Positions 16,698-25,917 of a stretch of DNA of 64,000 bases are shown here, in pieces. The translations under genes were made by a program, and so were the position numbers. The DNA is from Allobosea sp. CRIB-10 (GTDB taxonomy: Bacteria > Pseudomonadota > Alphaproteobacteria > Rhizobiales > Beijerinckiaceae), in contig NZ_FOKP01000012.1 of assembly GCF_900112185.1 (NCBI RefSeq), positions 105,199-169,198 on the forward strand, written 5' to 3'. Within the stretch, counting starts at the first letter, position 1; each line of letters opens with the position of its first letter. The notes beneath the pieces were generated by a model, which was given only the letters and a program-made list of their open reading frames with translations, had not been told where the DNA came from and did not search any database.

Positions 16698-17306
16698 TCA
16701 ATTCCCCTGGAAGCGGAGCGCCGCCGGATCGGACGGGAGTGAGGCGACAGATGCAGGAGCAGATCGGCCGCAACCGGCGTTTCGCCCAGAGAGGCTCCAT
16801 AGCGCCTCGCCCGACAGTGTCAGCAGCGCCAGCGCCTTGGCAAGTTCCGCAACGACGTAAAGAAGGTGGTGGTTAGTGGGCGCCACCGCGCCCCCGGCGA
16901 GAATTGCGGCGACGCGCGCATCCAGCGCCGGCAGCAGCCAGAGCGCCTGGACGAGCAGGACCAGCGTCAACGCTCCAAAACAGGACCAGCGCAGCAGGCG
17001 CGGCGGCGGCGATAGCAGGATGGCGACTACGATAGTCGCGGTGAACAGCCATTCCACCTTGGCGAGTAGCGCGAAGGTGACGCGCCCGACATCGAGCGCT
17101 ACCGGAAGAGCGAGCGAAACGGCCTCGAACTTGACCGGCGTCGCCAGAAACGAGACGCCGAGCAGCAGGCCGAGCCAGAGGATCGCCACAAATGGCAGGA
17201 AAAGCCTCTGAACGCCTCTGGCGGCCTCAATGCCTGGCTGAGGCACGGAACCGTCGTTCTGGAAGGGGCCACGGCTCGGCCCTAGGTTCCCATGCTGGTG
17301 ACTCAT
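16698..17306 (-). CDS. four-helix membrane protein preceding fixN
   Basis: This protein of about 202 residues starts MSHQHGN and has four predicted transmembrane segments (about 35-57, 75-100, 108-125, 145-165). A conserved-looking block reads FLATPVKFEAVSLALPVALD. It ends 4 bp before fixN and is the first gene after the FNR/FixK-type box at 17341, so it is expressed with the oxidase. DUF4149-like proteins share the layout, but I cannot assign the family. The His/Gly-rich start hints at nothing specific. Confidence 0.7.
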   Translation of the reverse strand: MSHQHGNLGPSRGPFQNDGSVPQPGIEAARGVQRLFLPFVAILWLGLLLGVSFLATPVKFEAVSLALPVALDVGRVTFALLAKVEWLFTATIVVAILLSPPPRLLRWSCFGALTLVLLVQALWLLPALDARVAAILAGGAVAPTNHHLLYVVAELAKALALLTLSGEALWSLSGRNAGCGRSAPASVASLPSDPAALRFQGN

Positions 17307-17340
17307 GATGAGAGTATCGAGCCGGAGGCGCATTCAAACA

Positions 17341-17354
17341 TTGATTTGGATCAG
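17341..17354 (-). promoter_or_regulatory. FNR/FixK-type box upstream of the fix operon
   Basis: TTGATTTGGATCAG differs from the FNR consensus TTGAT-N4-ATCAA only at the last base. It lies 35 bp upstream of the first gene of the oxidase operon (start 17306), on the side expected for activation under low oxygen. Confidence 0.75.
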
Positions 17355-17410
17355 AGCCCGGTTGATCGAGCCGTGCCAGGCTTATGCGGAGCACCTTCTG
17401 TCATTCCCGG

Positions 17411-18127
17411 TCAGCGTGCCTCGATACTGGCGAGATAAGACTGCAAGGCTCGCTCCGGCCCGTGCCAGGATGCGCTGCCCTTGCCTTGCAGTTCTGGTGC
17501 CTCCTTCCAGCCCGGCTCGATCCCGGTCATGTTCGGCAGGAGATGGGCGATGCCCTTGTGGCAGTCGATGCAGGTCTTCTCGCCCGTGGTCAGGAAGCGG
17601 CTGTGAATATCGGCTGCCCGGCGCGTCTGCTTGGTGAAGTCCATCGCCACGGAAGAATGGCAGTTGCGGCATTCGAGCGAGTCGTTGGCCTTCAGCCTGG
17701 ACCATTCGTGCTTGGCGAGCTCGAGCCGCATGTCGAGGAACTTCTCGCGCGTCGAGATCGTGCCGAAGATCTTGCCCCAGACCTCCTTCGACGCCTGCAT
17801 TTTGCGGGCGATCTTGTCCGTCCAGTTGTGCGGCACATGGCAGTCCGGGCAGCTCGCGCGCACGCCCGAGCGGTTGGAGAAGTGCACCGTCTGCTGCAGC
17901 TCCTGATAGACGTTGTCGCGCATCTCGTGACAGGAGGTGCAGAACTTCTCGGTGTTGGTAACCTCGAGTGCAGTGTTGAAGCCGCCCCAGAAGAGCACGC
18001 CGCAGACGAAGCCGCCCAGCGTCAGGAAGCCGAGCGGCAGATAGGCGCTCGGCCGGCTGATGATGCGCCAGAAGCGCACGACGACGCCCCAGCACCACAG
18101 CACGAATGATTTGAGCCTGGCCATCAT
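17411..18127 (-). CDS. napC: tetraheme quinol dehydrogenase NapC
   Basis: This 238-residue NapC/NirT-family cytochrome has an N-terminal signal-anchor helix (about 30-50) and four heme c motifs, CTSCH, CPDCH, CRNCH and CIDCH. It oxidises quinol in the inner membrane and passes electrons to NapB/NapA in the periplasm. The start could be either of two adjacent ATGs (18127 or 18124). It is the last gene of napEFDABC, 9 bp after napB. Confidence 0.95.
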   Translation of the reverse strand: MMARLKSFVLWCWGVVVRFWRIISRPSAYLPLGFLTLGGFVCGVLFWGGFNTALEVTNTEKFCTSCHEMRDNVYQELQQTVHFSNRSGVRASCPDCHVPHNWTDKIARKMQASKEVWGKIFGTISTREKFLDMRLELAKHEWSRLKANDSLECRNCHSSVAMDFTKQTRRAADIHSRFLTTGEKTCIDCHKGIAHLLPNMTGIEPGWKEAPELQGKGSASWHGPERALQSYLASIEAR

Positions 18128-18136
18128 CTCGCCCCG

Positions 18137-18607
18137 CTACGGCTTCCGGCCGACATCTTTGGCGTCCTGGAACAGGTTCGGCACGAGCGGCGGCACGTCA
18201 GTTTGCTGGACATGGCAGGCAGTGCAGAAATAGCGCCGCGGCGTCACGTCGGAGAGCACCTGCCCGTCCCGGTCCTGGAAATGGGTGATGCTGATCATCG
18301 GCGCACCCGAGCCTTCAGTGAACTCGCGCTTGTGGCAATCCATGCAGCGATTGGTGTTGAGCGTCAGCTGATAGCCGTCGATCGCATGCGGAATGACCGG
18401 CGGCTGTTCCGGGTAGTTGCGCATGCGCCTGACATCGTCGACCACCGGCCGGCCGAGCGCCGGCACCCGCTCCAGCGTCATCGGCTGCGGCGTGCCGGTG
18501 AGCCGTGGCACATTCTTGACTGACGCGCCCTCTTGCGAGAGGGCTGCGCCGAAGGCGAGGACGAGGCAGGCCGCGAGCGCAGCCCCAAGGACGGTCGGCG
18601 CGCGCAT
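18137..18607 (-). CDS. napB: diheme cytochrome c NapB, nitrate reductase small subunit
   Basis: This 156-residue periplasmic protein has a Sec signal (about 1-25, ending FGAALSQE) and two heme motifs, CMDCH and CTACH, about 43 residues apart. The conserved block PPVIPHAIDGY precedes the first heme. NapB relays electrons from NapC to NapA. The ATG at 18607 overlaps the napA stop (TGATG), which fixes the start; a longer open frame upstream only reads antiparallel to nothing and lies inside napA. Confidence 0.95.
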   Translation of the reverse strand: MRAPTVLGAALAACLVLAFGAALSQEGASVKNVPRLTGTPQPMTLERVPALGRPVVDDVRRMRNYPEQPPVIPHAIDGYQLTLNTNRCMDCHKREFTEGSGAPMISITHFQDRDGQVLSDVTPRRYFCTACHVQQTDVPPLVPNLFQDAKDVGRKP

Positions 18608-21108
18608 CAGGCGGTGACCGAGAGGATCTTGACCGCGCATTTCTTGAAATCCGTCTGTTTGGAGATCGGATCGGTCGCGTCCAGCGTCGTCTTGTTGATC
18701 AGCTGGCTCGCGTCGAACCACGGGACGAAGACCACGCCCGGCGGCATGCGGTTGCGCCCGCGCGTCTCGACGCGGGTGCGCATCTCGCCACGCCGGGAGA
18801 TGATGCGGACTTCGGCGCCCTGGTTGAGCCCGCGCTTGCGGGCATCCTCCGGATGCATGAAGCAGCGTGCGCCCGGAAACGCCTTGTAGAGCTCCGGCAC
18901 CCGCATGGTCATCGAGCCGGAATGCCAGTGCTCCAGCACACGGCCCGTGACCAGCCAAAGATCGTATTCGCCGTCGGGGCTCTCAGCCGGCGGTTCGTAG
19001 GGCACCGCGATGATGCGGGCCTTGCCGTCCTTGTTGCCGTAGAACTCGACGCCCTTGCCGGGCTTCACATAGGGGTCGAGACCCTCGCGATAGCGCCAGA
19101 GCGTCTCCTTGCCATCGACCACCGGCCAGCGCAGCCCGCGCACCTCGTGGTAGAGATCATAGGGTCCGAGATCATGGCCGTGGCCGCGGCCGAAAGCGGC
19201 GTATTCCTCGAACAGACCCTTCTGCACATAGAAGCCGAACTGCTTGGCCTCGCGATTCTCGTAGCCCGGGTCCATCTCGGAAAGCCCAAAGCGGTCGACT
19301 TGCCCGTTGCGGTAGAGCACGTCGAACAGGCTCTTGCCGCGGAAGTTCGGATTGGCGTTCAGAATCTCGGCCGGCCAGACCTCGTCGGTGGTGAACCGCT
19401 TGGAGAATTCCATCAGTTGCCAGAGATCGGAACGCGCTTCGCCAGGTGCGTTGACGAGTTGGTGCCAGACATGGGTCCGCCGCTCGGCATTGCCATAGGC
19501 GCCCTCTTTCTCGACCCACATCGCCGCAGGCAGGATCAGGTCGGCCGCCATCGCAGTCACGGTCGGATAGGCGTCGGAGACGACGATGAAGTTGTCGGGG
19601 TTGCGATAGCCCGGATAGGCTTCGTTGCTGTTGTTGGGCGAGGCCTGCAGGTTGTTGTTGACCTGGATCCAGTAGAAATTGAGCTTGCCGTCCTTGAGCA
19701 TCCGATCTTGCTCGACGGCATGATAGCCCGGCTTTTCCGGGATGATGCCGTGCGGGATGCGCCAGATCTCCTCGGCGTGCTTGCGGTGCTCGGGGTTGGT
19801 CACCGTCATGTCGGCGGGCAGGCGATGGGCGAAGGTGCCGACCTCGCGCGCCGTGCCGCAGGCCGAGGGCTGCCCGGTCAGCGAGAACGGGCTGTTGCCG
19901 GGCTCGGAGATTTTCCCGGTGAGCAGATGCAGATTGTAGACCATCTGGTTGGCCCAGACGCCCCGCACATGCTGGTTGAAGCCCATCGTCCAGAGCGACA
20001 TCACCTTGCGCTTCGGGTCGGCGTAAAGCTCGGCGAGTTGCTCCAGGAAGCCGGTTTCGACTCCAGTCAGGGCCGAGACCTTCTCCAGCGTGTAATCCTT
20101 CACGAAGGCGGCGAAGGCCGCAAAATCGATCGGCGTCGTTGCGGTGACGTCGGCAGCCTTGCGTGCTTTTACCTCGCGCGGATCGTCCGGCCGCAGGCCG
20201 TAGCCGATCTCGGTCGCGCCTTTTACGAAGGTGGTGTGCTTGTCGACGAAGTCCTTGTTCACCCGCCCGGTCGTGATGATGTGGTTGGCGATGTAGTTCA
20301 GGATGGCCAGGTCCGTGCCCGGCTTGAACACGATCGGGATGTCGGCGAGGTCGGAACTGCGATGGGTGAAGGTCGAGAGCACAGCGACCTTCACATGCGG
20401 ATGCCCAAGACGACGGTCGGTCAGCCGCGTCCAGAGGATCGGGTGCATCTCCGCCATGTTCGAGCCCCAGAGCACGAAGGCGTCGGCATGCTCGAAGTCG
20501 TCATAGCAGCCCATCGGCTCGTCCATGCCGAAGGTGCGCATGAAGGCGTAGGCGGCCGAGGCCATGCAGTGGCGGGCATTGGGGTCGAGATTGTTGGAGC
20601 GGAAGCCGGCTCGCATCAGCTTGGTCGCGGCATAGCCCTCGAAGATCGTCCACTGGCCGGAGCCAAACATGCCGAGCGCGGTTGGCCCCTTTGCCTTCAG
20701 CGTCTCCTTGGCTTTGGCGGCCATGGTGTCGAAGGCCTCCTCCCAGGAAACCGGCGTGAACTCGCCGTCCTTGGCGTAGGCGCCATTCTTCTTGCGTAGC
20801 AAAGGCTGGGTCAGCCGGTCGGCGCCGTACATGATCTTGGAGAGGAAATAGCCCTTGATGCAGTTGAGGCCGCGATTGACCTCGGCCTTCATGTCGCCAT
20901 GGGTGGCAATGACCTTGCCCTCCTTGACGCCGACCATGACGCCGCAACCGGTCCCGCAGAAGCGGCACGGCGCCTTCGACCATTTGATCTGCAGAGCGTC
21001 GACGCCGCCGGAAACCGGCTGAGCCTCGGCCGGAACGCTCATATTGGCGGCGAGCGCGGCAACACCGGCCGCCTGCGCCTTCAGCATCTCGCGACGGGTC
21101 AGGGTCAT
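18607..21108 (-). CDS. napA: periplasmic nitrate reductase catalytic subunit NapA
   Basis: This 833-residue molybdopterin enzyme reduces nitrate to nitrite in the periplasm. The twin-arginine signal is [12 protein letters not shown]. The 4Fe-4S site is formed by [13 protein letters not shown] plus the later NCIKGYF. The molybdenum-ligating cysteine lies in [18 protein letters not shown] (about residue 180). MGD-binding segments follow ([22 protein letters not shown]). Length fits NapA; NapF and NapD upstream support assembly. It overlaps napD by 4 bp at its start. Confidence 0.97.
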   Translation of the reverse strand: MTLTRREMLKAQAAGVAALAANMSVPAEAQPVSGGVDALQIKWSKAPCRFCGTGCGVMVGVKEGKVIATHGDMKAEVNRGLNCIKGYFLSKIMYGADRLTQPLLRKKNGAYAKDGEFTPVSWEEAFDTMAAKAKETLKAKGPTALGMFGSGQWTIFEGYAATKLMRAGFRSNNLDPNARHCMASAAYAFMRTFGMDEPMGCYDDFEHADAFVLWGSNMAEMHPILWTRLTDRRLGHPHVKVAVLSTFTHRSSDLADIPIVFKPGTDLAILNYIANHIITTGRVNKDFVDKHTTFVKGATEIGYGLRPDDPREVKARKAADVTATTPIDFAAFAAFVKDYTLEKVSALTGVETGFLEQLAELYADPKRKVMSLWTMGFNQHVRGVWANQMVYNLHLLTGKISEPGNSPFSLTGQPSACGTAREVGTFAHRLPADMTVTNPEHRKHAEEIWRIPHGIIPEKPGYHAVEQDRMLKDGKLNFYWIQVNNNLQASPNNSNEAYPGYRNPDNFIVVSDAYPTVTAMAADLILPAAMWVEKEGAYGNAERRTHVWHQLVNAPGEARSDLWQLMEFSKRFTTDEVWPAEILNANPNFRGKSLFDVLYRNGQVDRFGLSEMDPGYENREAKQFGFYVQKGLFEEYAAFGRGHGHDLGPYDLYHEVRGLRWPVVDGKETLWRYREGLDPYVKPGKGVEFYGNKDGKARIIAVPYEPPAESPDGEYDLWLVTGRVLEHWHSGSMTMRVPELYKAFPGARCFMHPEDARKRGLNQGAEVRIISRRGEMRTRVETRGRNRMPPGVVFVPWFDASQLINKTTLDATDPISKQTDFKKCAVKILSVTA

Positions 21109-21392
21109 GGCTCTACTCCAGGGTCGTCGAGGTCTGCGAGGTCTTCGATCTGCTCGAACACCATGTTGGCCGAGAGCACGCCGTCGATCAGGCCGATTGT
21201 GGCGAGCCGATCGCCGATTACGCCCGTGCTAGAACCTTCCAGCACGATCACGATCTTGCCGTTCTCGACCCGGTGCACCTCCGTCTCGGGCAGCTTGCGG
21301 ATGCGGGCGAGCACGGCGTTGACCTGCGCCGGCAGGGCCGAGACGACGGCGCTCGAAATATGATGGAAGCGCTGGGCCGGTCGCTCAGCCAT
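21105..21392 (-). CDS. napD: NapA signal-peptide chaperone NapD
   Basis: This 95-residue cytoplasmic protein has the NapD ferredoxin-like fold, recognised from [14 protein letters not shown] at the start, the PETEVH strand and [11 protein letters not shown]. NapD binds the twin-arginine signal of NapA and holds it until cofactor loading is done. The ATG at 21392 overlaps the end of napF by 8 bp, and its own stop overlaps napA. A longer in-frame open stretch upstream overlaps napF and is rejected. Confidence 0.9.
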   Translation of the reverse strand: MAERPAQRFHHISSAVVSALPAQVNAVLARIRKLPETEVHRVENGKIVIVLEGSSTGVIGDRLATIGLIDGVLSANMVFEQIEDLADLDDPGVEP

Positions 21393-21894
21393 GGGCGGCC
21401 TCCGCGACGCGGGGGGAAACGGCAACGGCCTGCGCCGGGCAGGCGGCCATGCAAGCGCCACAACCAATGCAACGATCGGCTGCCAGCTCCGGCAAGGCAG
21501 GACCGCCGAGCCGCGAGCGGAAGCGGATCGCGCTTTCCGGGCAGGCATCGCCGCAGCTCTGGCAGACGATGCCGCGACTGGCGAAGCATGCCGGACCGAT
21601 CGTCGCCACATGGTCGAAGGCGGCGATGGCGCGGTCAAAGACCGGCTCGGGGCAGGCATCGGCACAGGCGCCGCAGAAGCTGCACTCGTTCCCCGTGAAA
21701 TCGAGGGCAGGCCGGCCGGACTCGTCGAGTGCGATGATGTGCTGCGGGCAGGCGGGCACACAAGCGCCGCACCCGCTACAAGCCGCAGCGATCGACCCGG
21801 CGCGGGACCACGGCGGGCGAACCCTGTCGGGCAATGAGAGGCGCCGGCCTGTCAGGAGGTTACGGCGGCCGCGATTGATAGCGGTGCGTTCCAT
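21385..21894 (-). CDS. napF: ferredoxin-type protein NapF
   Basis: This 169-residue cytoplasmic iron-sulfur protein has four cysteine clusters: CSGCGACVPACP, CSFCGACADACPE, CQSCGDACPE and CIGCGACMAACP. The basic N terminus (INRGRRNLLTGRR) is typical of NapF. It is thought to help assemble the NapA 4Fe-4S cluster. The start at 21894 was chosen because the family begins there, 8 bp after napE; upstream in-frame codons run into napE. Confidence 0.92.
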   Translation of the reverse strand: MERTAINRGRRNLLTGRRLSLPDRVRPPWSRAGSIAAACSGCGACVPACPQHIIALDESGRPALDFTGNECSFCGACADACPEPVFDRAIAAFDHVATIGPACFASRGIVCQSCGDACPESAIRFRSRLGGPALPELAADRCIGCGACMAACPAQAVAVSPRVAEAAHG

Positions 21895-21902
21895 GGCCGA
21901 CC

Positions 21903-22097
21903 TCAATGTGGAGGCCCGGGCGGACCGAGAACGATCTGGCTCATCCATACCAGAAAGCCATAACCGCCCACGATGCCGACCGCGACGATGGGCCAGATCA
22001 GCACCGCCAAGGTTAGGAAAGCCAGGAACTCGGCTCGTCTCGTCGGCTTTTCCGAAGCGGTTTCCGGGCCCCTCGCTCCTGCAGTCTCGGTCGTCAT
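21903..22097 (-). CDS. napE: small membrane protein NapE
   Basis: This 64-residue protein has one central helix (FLAFLTLAVLIWPIVAVGIVGGYGFLVWM) and a short cytoplasmic head. The sequence and position as first gene of the nap operon match NapE, whose function is not known. The operon promoter lies in 22098-22250 with an FNR-type box about 135 bp upstream of the start. Confidence 0.88.
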   Translation of the reverse strand: MTTETAGARGPETASEKPTRRAEFLAFLTLAVLIWPIVAVGIVGGYGFLVWMSQIVLGPPGPPH

Positions 22098-22231
22098 CTC
22101 TCGTCCTTTCGCGCGCGGGGGCGTTTACGAATCGCGCCGTCGCCAGATTAGAGATCGAGAAAGGAAAATAGATTCCCGGCCGGGTTTGTCCACCCAAAGC
22201 CGAGCCACCGGCCTGCTTTTCTGCGCCATAT

Positions 22232-22245
22232 TTGACGCAGTGCAA
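22232..22245. promoter_or_regulatory. FNR/Dnr-type box between nap and the Crp/Fnr gene
   Basis: TTGACGCAGTGCAA fits TTGA-N6-GCAA. It is 135 bp upstream of napE and 82 bp upstream of the divergent Crp/Fnr gene, so it could serve either promoter. Confidence 0.6.
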
Positions 22246-22326
22246 ATAAGGCCGCGCGAACACCCGGTATTGGATGGCTCGACGTCGCCGCAGCAGCGGT
22301 GAGGGCGATCCGGATTTCTTGTGATC

Positions 22327-23040
22327 ATGAATATGGCGATGCTCAGCCCTTTCCCGGCTTTCGCAACCCTCTCAGCCCAAGAAAGAAAACTAATCGCGAC
22401 CGCATCGTCGCCAAAGATCGTGGCAGCGGGCCAGCCAGCCTTCTCAGAGGGAGACCCAACGAACCACTGCTTTCTTAGCCTCTCAGGGCACCTCAAGCTT
22501 GTGCGGACAGCCAGCAGTGGGGAAATCGTAATCTTGGGCTTCGTCGATCCCGGCGAGCCTTTCGGTCTCGGCGTGACGCATGAAATTCGTCGCCCGGCGT
22601 CTGCCATCGCCTTGCGCGAGAGCAAACTTGCCGTTTGGCCGATAGCGATCTGGCGAGAACTTCAAAATGAGATCCCGGGCTTAACCCTCAGTGTGAATCA
22701 CATTCTCGAAAAACGACTCTTTGACCTACAGGAGCGTTTCGTGGAAATGGCCTGCCTCGACGTTCCTCGGCGGGTCGCGCTTGCAGTTCTTCGCCTTATC
22801 GACCGAGCCGGACGGCGGGAGGCAGACGGGGTGCGAATCGCATTTCCGGTTTCCCGGCACGACGTGGCTGCCCTTACTGGAACAACGCTTCATAGTGCGT
22901 CGCGCATTCTAGTGCGTTGGAAGAGGCAGGGTGTGATCGCCGGCGGCAGGCGAACGCTTCTGGTTCGCGACGTTCCTGCGCTAATCCGCCTGGCAACTGA
23001 CCCAGAGGCCGACGTGAGCCCCTGGGGGCAACGGCGCTAG
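22327..23040 (+). CDS. Crp/Fnr-family transcription regulator
   Basis: This 237-residue regulator has an N-terminal cyclic-nucleotide-type beta-roll (about 15-115: GHLKLVRTASSGEIVILGFVDPGEPFG), a long dimer helix, and a C-terminal winged helix with the recognition segment TGTTLHSASRILVRW. It lacks the N-terminal cysteine cluster of FNR; the scattered cysteines (NHCF, MACLD) do not form a site. It is divergent from nap and 137 bp upstream of norC, so a DNR/NnrR-like role in denitrification control is likely. The start is uncertain: a GTG at 22321 and several ATGs are close together. Confidence 0.82.
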   Translation: MNMAMLSPFPAFATLSAQERKLIATASSPKIVAAGQPAFSEGDPTNHCFLSLSGHLKLVRTASSGEIVILGFVDPGEPFGLGVTHEIRRPASAIALRESKLAVWPIAIWRELQNEIPGLTLSVNHILEKRLFDLQERFVEMACLDVPRRVALAVLRLIDRAGRREADGVRIAFPVSRHDVAALTGTTLHSASRILVRWKRQGVIAGGRRTLLVRDVPALIRLATDPEADVSPWGQRR

Positions 23041-23056
23041 CGTGTCTTCACCCACT

Positions 23057-23070
23057 TTGCCAATTCGCAA
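23057..23070 (+). promoter_or_regulatory. NnrR-type box upstream of norC
   Basis: TTGCCAATTCGCAA is a near-perfect dyad of the form TTGC-N6-GCAA. It lies 107 bp upstream of the norC start, consistent with activation by NnrR/DNR. A small hairpin (CCCGC-TAACA-GCGGG, 23088-23102) separates it from the gene. Confidence 0.6.
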
Positions 23071-23177
23071 AGAAGCGTTTCGAGCGCCCCGCTAACAGCG
23101 GGTTCCCTGCCTCGTCGGCGGGGATTCAAGCTGGGACACCGGCTTCGCCGCGAGCACTCGCAAGGGAGGGGAAACGT

Positions 23178-23630
23178 ATGGTCGAACGTCTGACAAAGGC
23201 GGGAGCGCGAAATGTCTTCTACGGCGGATCGATCTTCTTCTTCGCCATCTTCGTGGGGCTCACCGCCCACAGCCACTGGTTCATGCGGACGAAATCCACC
23301 GACGAGTCGACGCTGACCCCAGCAGTGGCCCGCGGCAAACATGTCTGGGAGCGCAACTCCTGCATCAACTGCCACACGCTCCTCGGCGAAGGTGCCTATT
23401 TCGCGCCCGAACTCGGCAATGTCTGGAAGCGCTATGGCGGCGACAAGGACCCAGCTGGGGCACGCGAAAGTCTGAAGGCCTGGATGGCGGCCCAGCCGAC
23501 CGGAATCGAAGGCCGGCGTCAGATGCCGCAATTCAACCTGACCGAGCAGGAACTCAAGGATCTGGCCGACTTCCTCGAATGGACAAGCCGGATCAAGACC
23601 CAAAACTGGCCGCCGAACGATGCCGGCTGA
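23178..23630 (+). CDS. norC: nitric oxide reductase cytochrome c subunit NorC
   Basis: This 150-residue protein has one N-terminal membrane anchor (FYGGSIFFFAIFVGLTAHSHW), then a periplasmic cytochrome c with heme motif CINCH and the NorC block TLLGEGAYFAPELGNV. The methionine ligand lies in RRQMPQFNLTEQE. NorC takes electrons from cytochrome c or pseudoazurin and gives them to NorB. A strong AGGGAGGGG ribosome site precedes the ATG. It is the first gene of norCBQD. Confidence 0.96.
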   Translation: MVERLTKAGARNVFYGGSIFFFAIFVGLTAHSHWFMRTKSTDESTLTPAVARGKHVWERNSCINCHTLLGEGAYFAPELGNVWKRYGGDKDPAGARESLKAWMAAQPTGIEGRRQMPQFNLTEQELKDLADFLEWTSRIKTQNWPPNDAG

Positions 23631-23652
23631 GACCTCGCGACAGGAGAGAGCC

Positions 23653-25017
23653 ATGCCAGGCTACAATACAACGAGATACCAGACCCAGAACGTCGCGATG
23701 CTCTACTTCTACGGGGCGCTCGCCCTGTTCATGGCGCAGGTCGCCTTCGGGCTGGTGGCGGGGTTGATCTATGTGCTGCCCAACACGCTGTCGGAGCTTC
23801 TGCCCTTCAACATCGTGCGTATGATCCACACCAATGCGCTAGTGGTGTGGCTGCTGCTCGGCTTCATGGGCGCGACCTACTATCTGCTTCCGGAGGAGGC
23901 GCAGACCGAACTCTACAGCCGCCGGCTCGCGGTCATCCAGTTCTGGCTGTTCTTTATCGCGGCTGCCGTCGCTGTCGCCGGTTACCTCTTTCGCATCCAT
24001 GAGGGGCGGGAATTCCTTGAGCAACCGTTCGCGATCAAGGTTGGCATCGTCGTCGTCGCCCTGATCTTCCTGTTCAATATCACCATGACCTCTCTCAAGG
24101 GTCGCAAGACCACGGTCACGAACGTCCTCCTCTTCGGTCTGTGGGGGCTGGCGATCTTCTTCCTCTTCGCCTTCTACAACCCGGCCAACCTGGCGCTAGA
24201 CAAGATGTATTGGTGGTACGTCATCCATCTCTGGGTGGAGGGCGTTTGGGAGCTGATCATGGCCTCGGTGCTGGCCTTCCTGATGATCAAGCTGAACGGC
24301 GTCGACCGCGAAGTCGTCGAGAAGTGGCTCTACGTCATCGTCGGACTCGCCCTGTTCTCCGGCATCCTCGGCACTGGCCACCACTATTACTGGATCGGCG
24401 CGCCGGGATACTGGCAGTGGATCGGCTCGCTGTTCTCGACGCTGGAGGTCGCTCCCTTCTTCTCGATGATCCTCTTCACCGTCCATTTGACCAGGAAGGC
24501 TGGGCGCAACCATCCCAACCGTGCTGCACTGCTGTGGTCAGTCGGCTGCTCGGTCATGGCATTCATCGGCGCCGGCGTCTGGGGCTTCCTGAACACGCTG
24601 TCCTTCGTCAACTACTATTCGCACGGCACGCAGCTCACCGCCGCGCATGGCCACCTAGCCTTCTTCGGCGCCTATGTGATGCTGAACTTGGCGGTCATGG
24701 CCTATGCCATTCCCGAGCTGAAGGGCCGCGCGCCGTACAACCAGTGGCTGTCGATCGCTAGCTTCTGGATTATGTGCTCGGCAATGATCGTGATGACCTT
24801 CGCCCTCACATTTGCGGGCGTGATCCAGATCCACCTTCAGCGCGTGATGGGCCAGTCCTACATGGACGTGCAGGAGCACCTCGCCCTGTTCTACTGGATC
24901 AGGCTCGGGTCGGGAATCGCGGTGGTGATCTCGGCGCTGATGTTCATCTGGGCTGTGCTGGTGCCCAGCCGTGAACGCCGGGCCGAACAGGTCGCGCTCG
25001 CCCTGCCGGCGGAATGA
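23653..25017 (+). CDS. norB: nitric oxide reductase catalytic subunit NorB
   Basis: This 454-residue heme-copper superfamily membrane protein has 12 predicted helices. It has the cNOR features YVLPNTLSELLPFNIVRMIHTN (heme b ligand region), HLWVEGVWELIMAS (FeB region with conserved Glu) and GTGHHYYWIG (FeB histidines). It reduces 2 NO to N2O without proton pumping. It is the short cNOR form, lacking the quinol-oxidase N-terminal extension. I chose the ATG at 23653 with its CAGGAGAGAG site over an in-frame start 33 bp upstream that overlaps norC. Confidence 0.96.
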   Translation: MPGYNTTRYQTQNVAMLYFYGALALFMAQVAFGLVAGLIYVLPNTLSELLPFNIVRMIHTNALVVWLLLGFMGATYYLLPEEAQTELYSRRLAVIQFWLFFIAAAVAVAGYLFRIHEGREFLEQPFAIKVGIVVVALIFLFNITMTSLKGRKTTVTNVLLFGLWGLAIFFLFAFYNPANLALDKMYWWYVIHLWVEGVWELIMASVLAFLMIKLNGVDREVVEKWLYVIVGLALFSGILGTGHHYYWIGAPGYWQWIGSLFSTLEVAPFFSMILFTVHLTRKAGRNHPNRAALLWSVGCSVMAFIGAGVWGFLNTLSFVNYYSHGTQLTAAHGHLAFFGAYVMLNLAVMAYAIPELKGRAPYNQWLSIASFWIMCSAMIVMTFALTFAGVIQIHLQRVMGQSYMDVQEHLALFYWIRLGSGIAVVISALMFIWAVLVPSRERRAEQVALALPAE

Positions 25018-25026
25018 CGCCCTTGG

Positions 25027-25050
25027 GCCCGGCGGCTTCGGCCGGCGGGC
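25027..25050 (+). other. stable hairpin between norB and norQ
   Basis: gcccggcggc and gccggcgggc pair over 10 bp with one mismatch around a TTCG tetraloop, starting 10 bp after the norB stop. No T-tract follows, so it is more likely an mRNA processing or stability element than a terminator. Its presence favours the later norQ start at 25083. Confidence 0.5.
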
Positions 25051-25082
25051 TGCCGCTCGCATCTGTGTCAAGGACGTTCCAG

Positions 25083-25907
25083 ATGAACATGATTCCGCGC
25101 CTACCCGTCGAAATGCCCTCGGCCGACTTGGTCGACATCCCGGCCTACACCGCCTCCGGCAATGAGCGCTTCCTGTTCGAGAAGGCGTGGGAGCGGCGCC
25201 TGCCGCTGCTGCTCAAGGGGCCGACCGGCTCAGGCAAGACCCGCTTCATCACCCATATGGCGGCGCAATTGGGCCTGCCGCTCTTCACTGTCGCTTGCCA
25301 CGACGATCTCTCAGCCGCCGACCTGACCGGCCGCCATCTGCTCAAGGGTGGCGACACCGTCTGGGTCGACGGACCGCTGACGCGGGCCGTGCGCGAAGGC
25401 GGACTGTGCTACCTCGACGAGATCGTCGAGGCCCGCAAAGACGTCGCGGTGGTGCTGCACCCGCTGACCGACGACCGACGCATCCTGCCGTTGGAGCGCA
25501 CCGGCGAGCTGCTCACCGCGCCGCCCTCCTTTATGATCGCGGTTTCCTACAATCCCGGCTACCAGAACCTGCTCAAGAACCTGAAGCCGTCGACCCGCCA
25601 GCGCTTCGTCTCGATCAGCTTCGACTTCCTGCCTCGCGAGGCGGAGATCGCCGTGGTGGCGCAGGAAAGCGGGCTCGACGAGGCCGCTGTCGCTCCGCTG
25701 GTCGACCTCGCCCGGCGGCTGCGCACGCTCAAGGGGCAGGATATCGAGGAAGGCGTCTCGACCCGCCTCGTCGTCTATGCCGCGAGCCTGATCGCGGCCG
25801 GCCTGCCTCGGCAGGAGGCCGTGATCGCTGCGATCATCGAACCCCTGACCGACGAGCCGGAGGTTCGAGCCGGACTGGTCGAGGTCGCCCGCGCGGTCCT
25901 CGCCTAG
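25083..25907 (+). CDS. norQ: NorQ/CbbQ-type MoxR AAA+ ATPase
   Basis: This 274-residue AAA+ protein has Walker A LLLKGPTGSGKTRF (about residue 46), Walker B in GGLCYLDEIVEARKDV and sensor region AVSYNPGYQN, followed by the CbbQ C-terminal domain. NorQ works with the VWA protein NorD to insert FeB into NorB. A start at 25014 would overlap norB by 4 bp, but the added 23 residues are encoded by a GC-rich hairpin and lack a ribosome site. The ATG at 25083 has AAGGA 9 bp before it and gives the family's usual length. Confidence 0.92.
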   Translation: MNMIPRLPVEMPSADLVDIPAYTASGNERFLFEKAWERRLPLLLKGPTGSGKTRFITHMAAQLGLPLFTVACHDDLSAADLTGRHLLKGGDTVWVDGPLTRAVREGGLCYLDEIVEARKDVAVVLHPLTDDRRILPLERTGELLTAPPSFMIAVSYNPGYQNLLKNLKPSTRQRFVSISFDFLPREAEIAVVAQESGLDEAAVAPLVDLARRLRTLKGQDIEEGVSTRLVVYAASLIAAGLPRQEAVIAAIIEPLTDEPEVRAGLVEVARAVLA

Positions 25908-25917
25908 GAGGCTTGCG

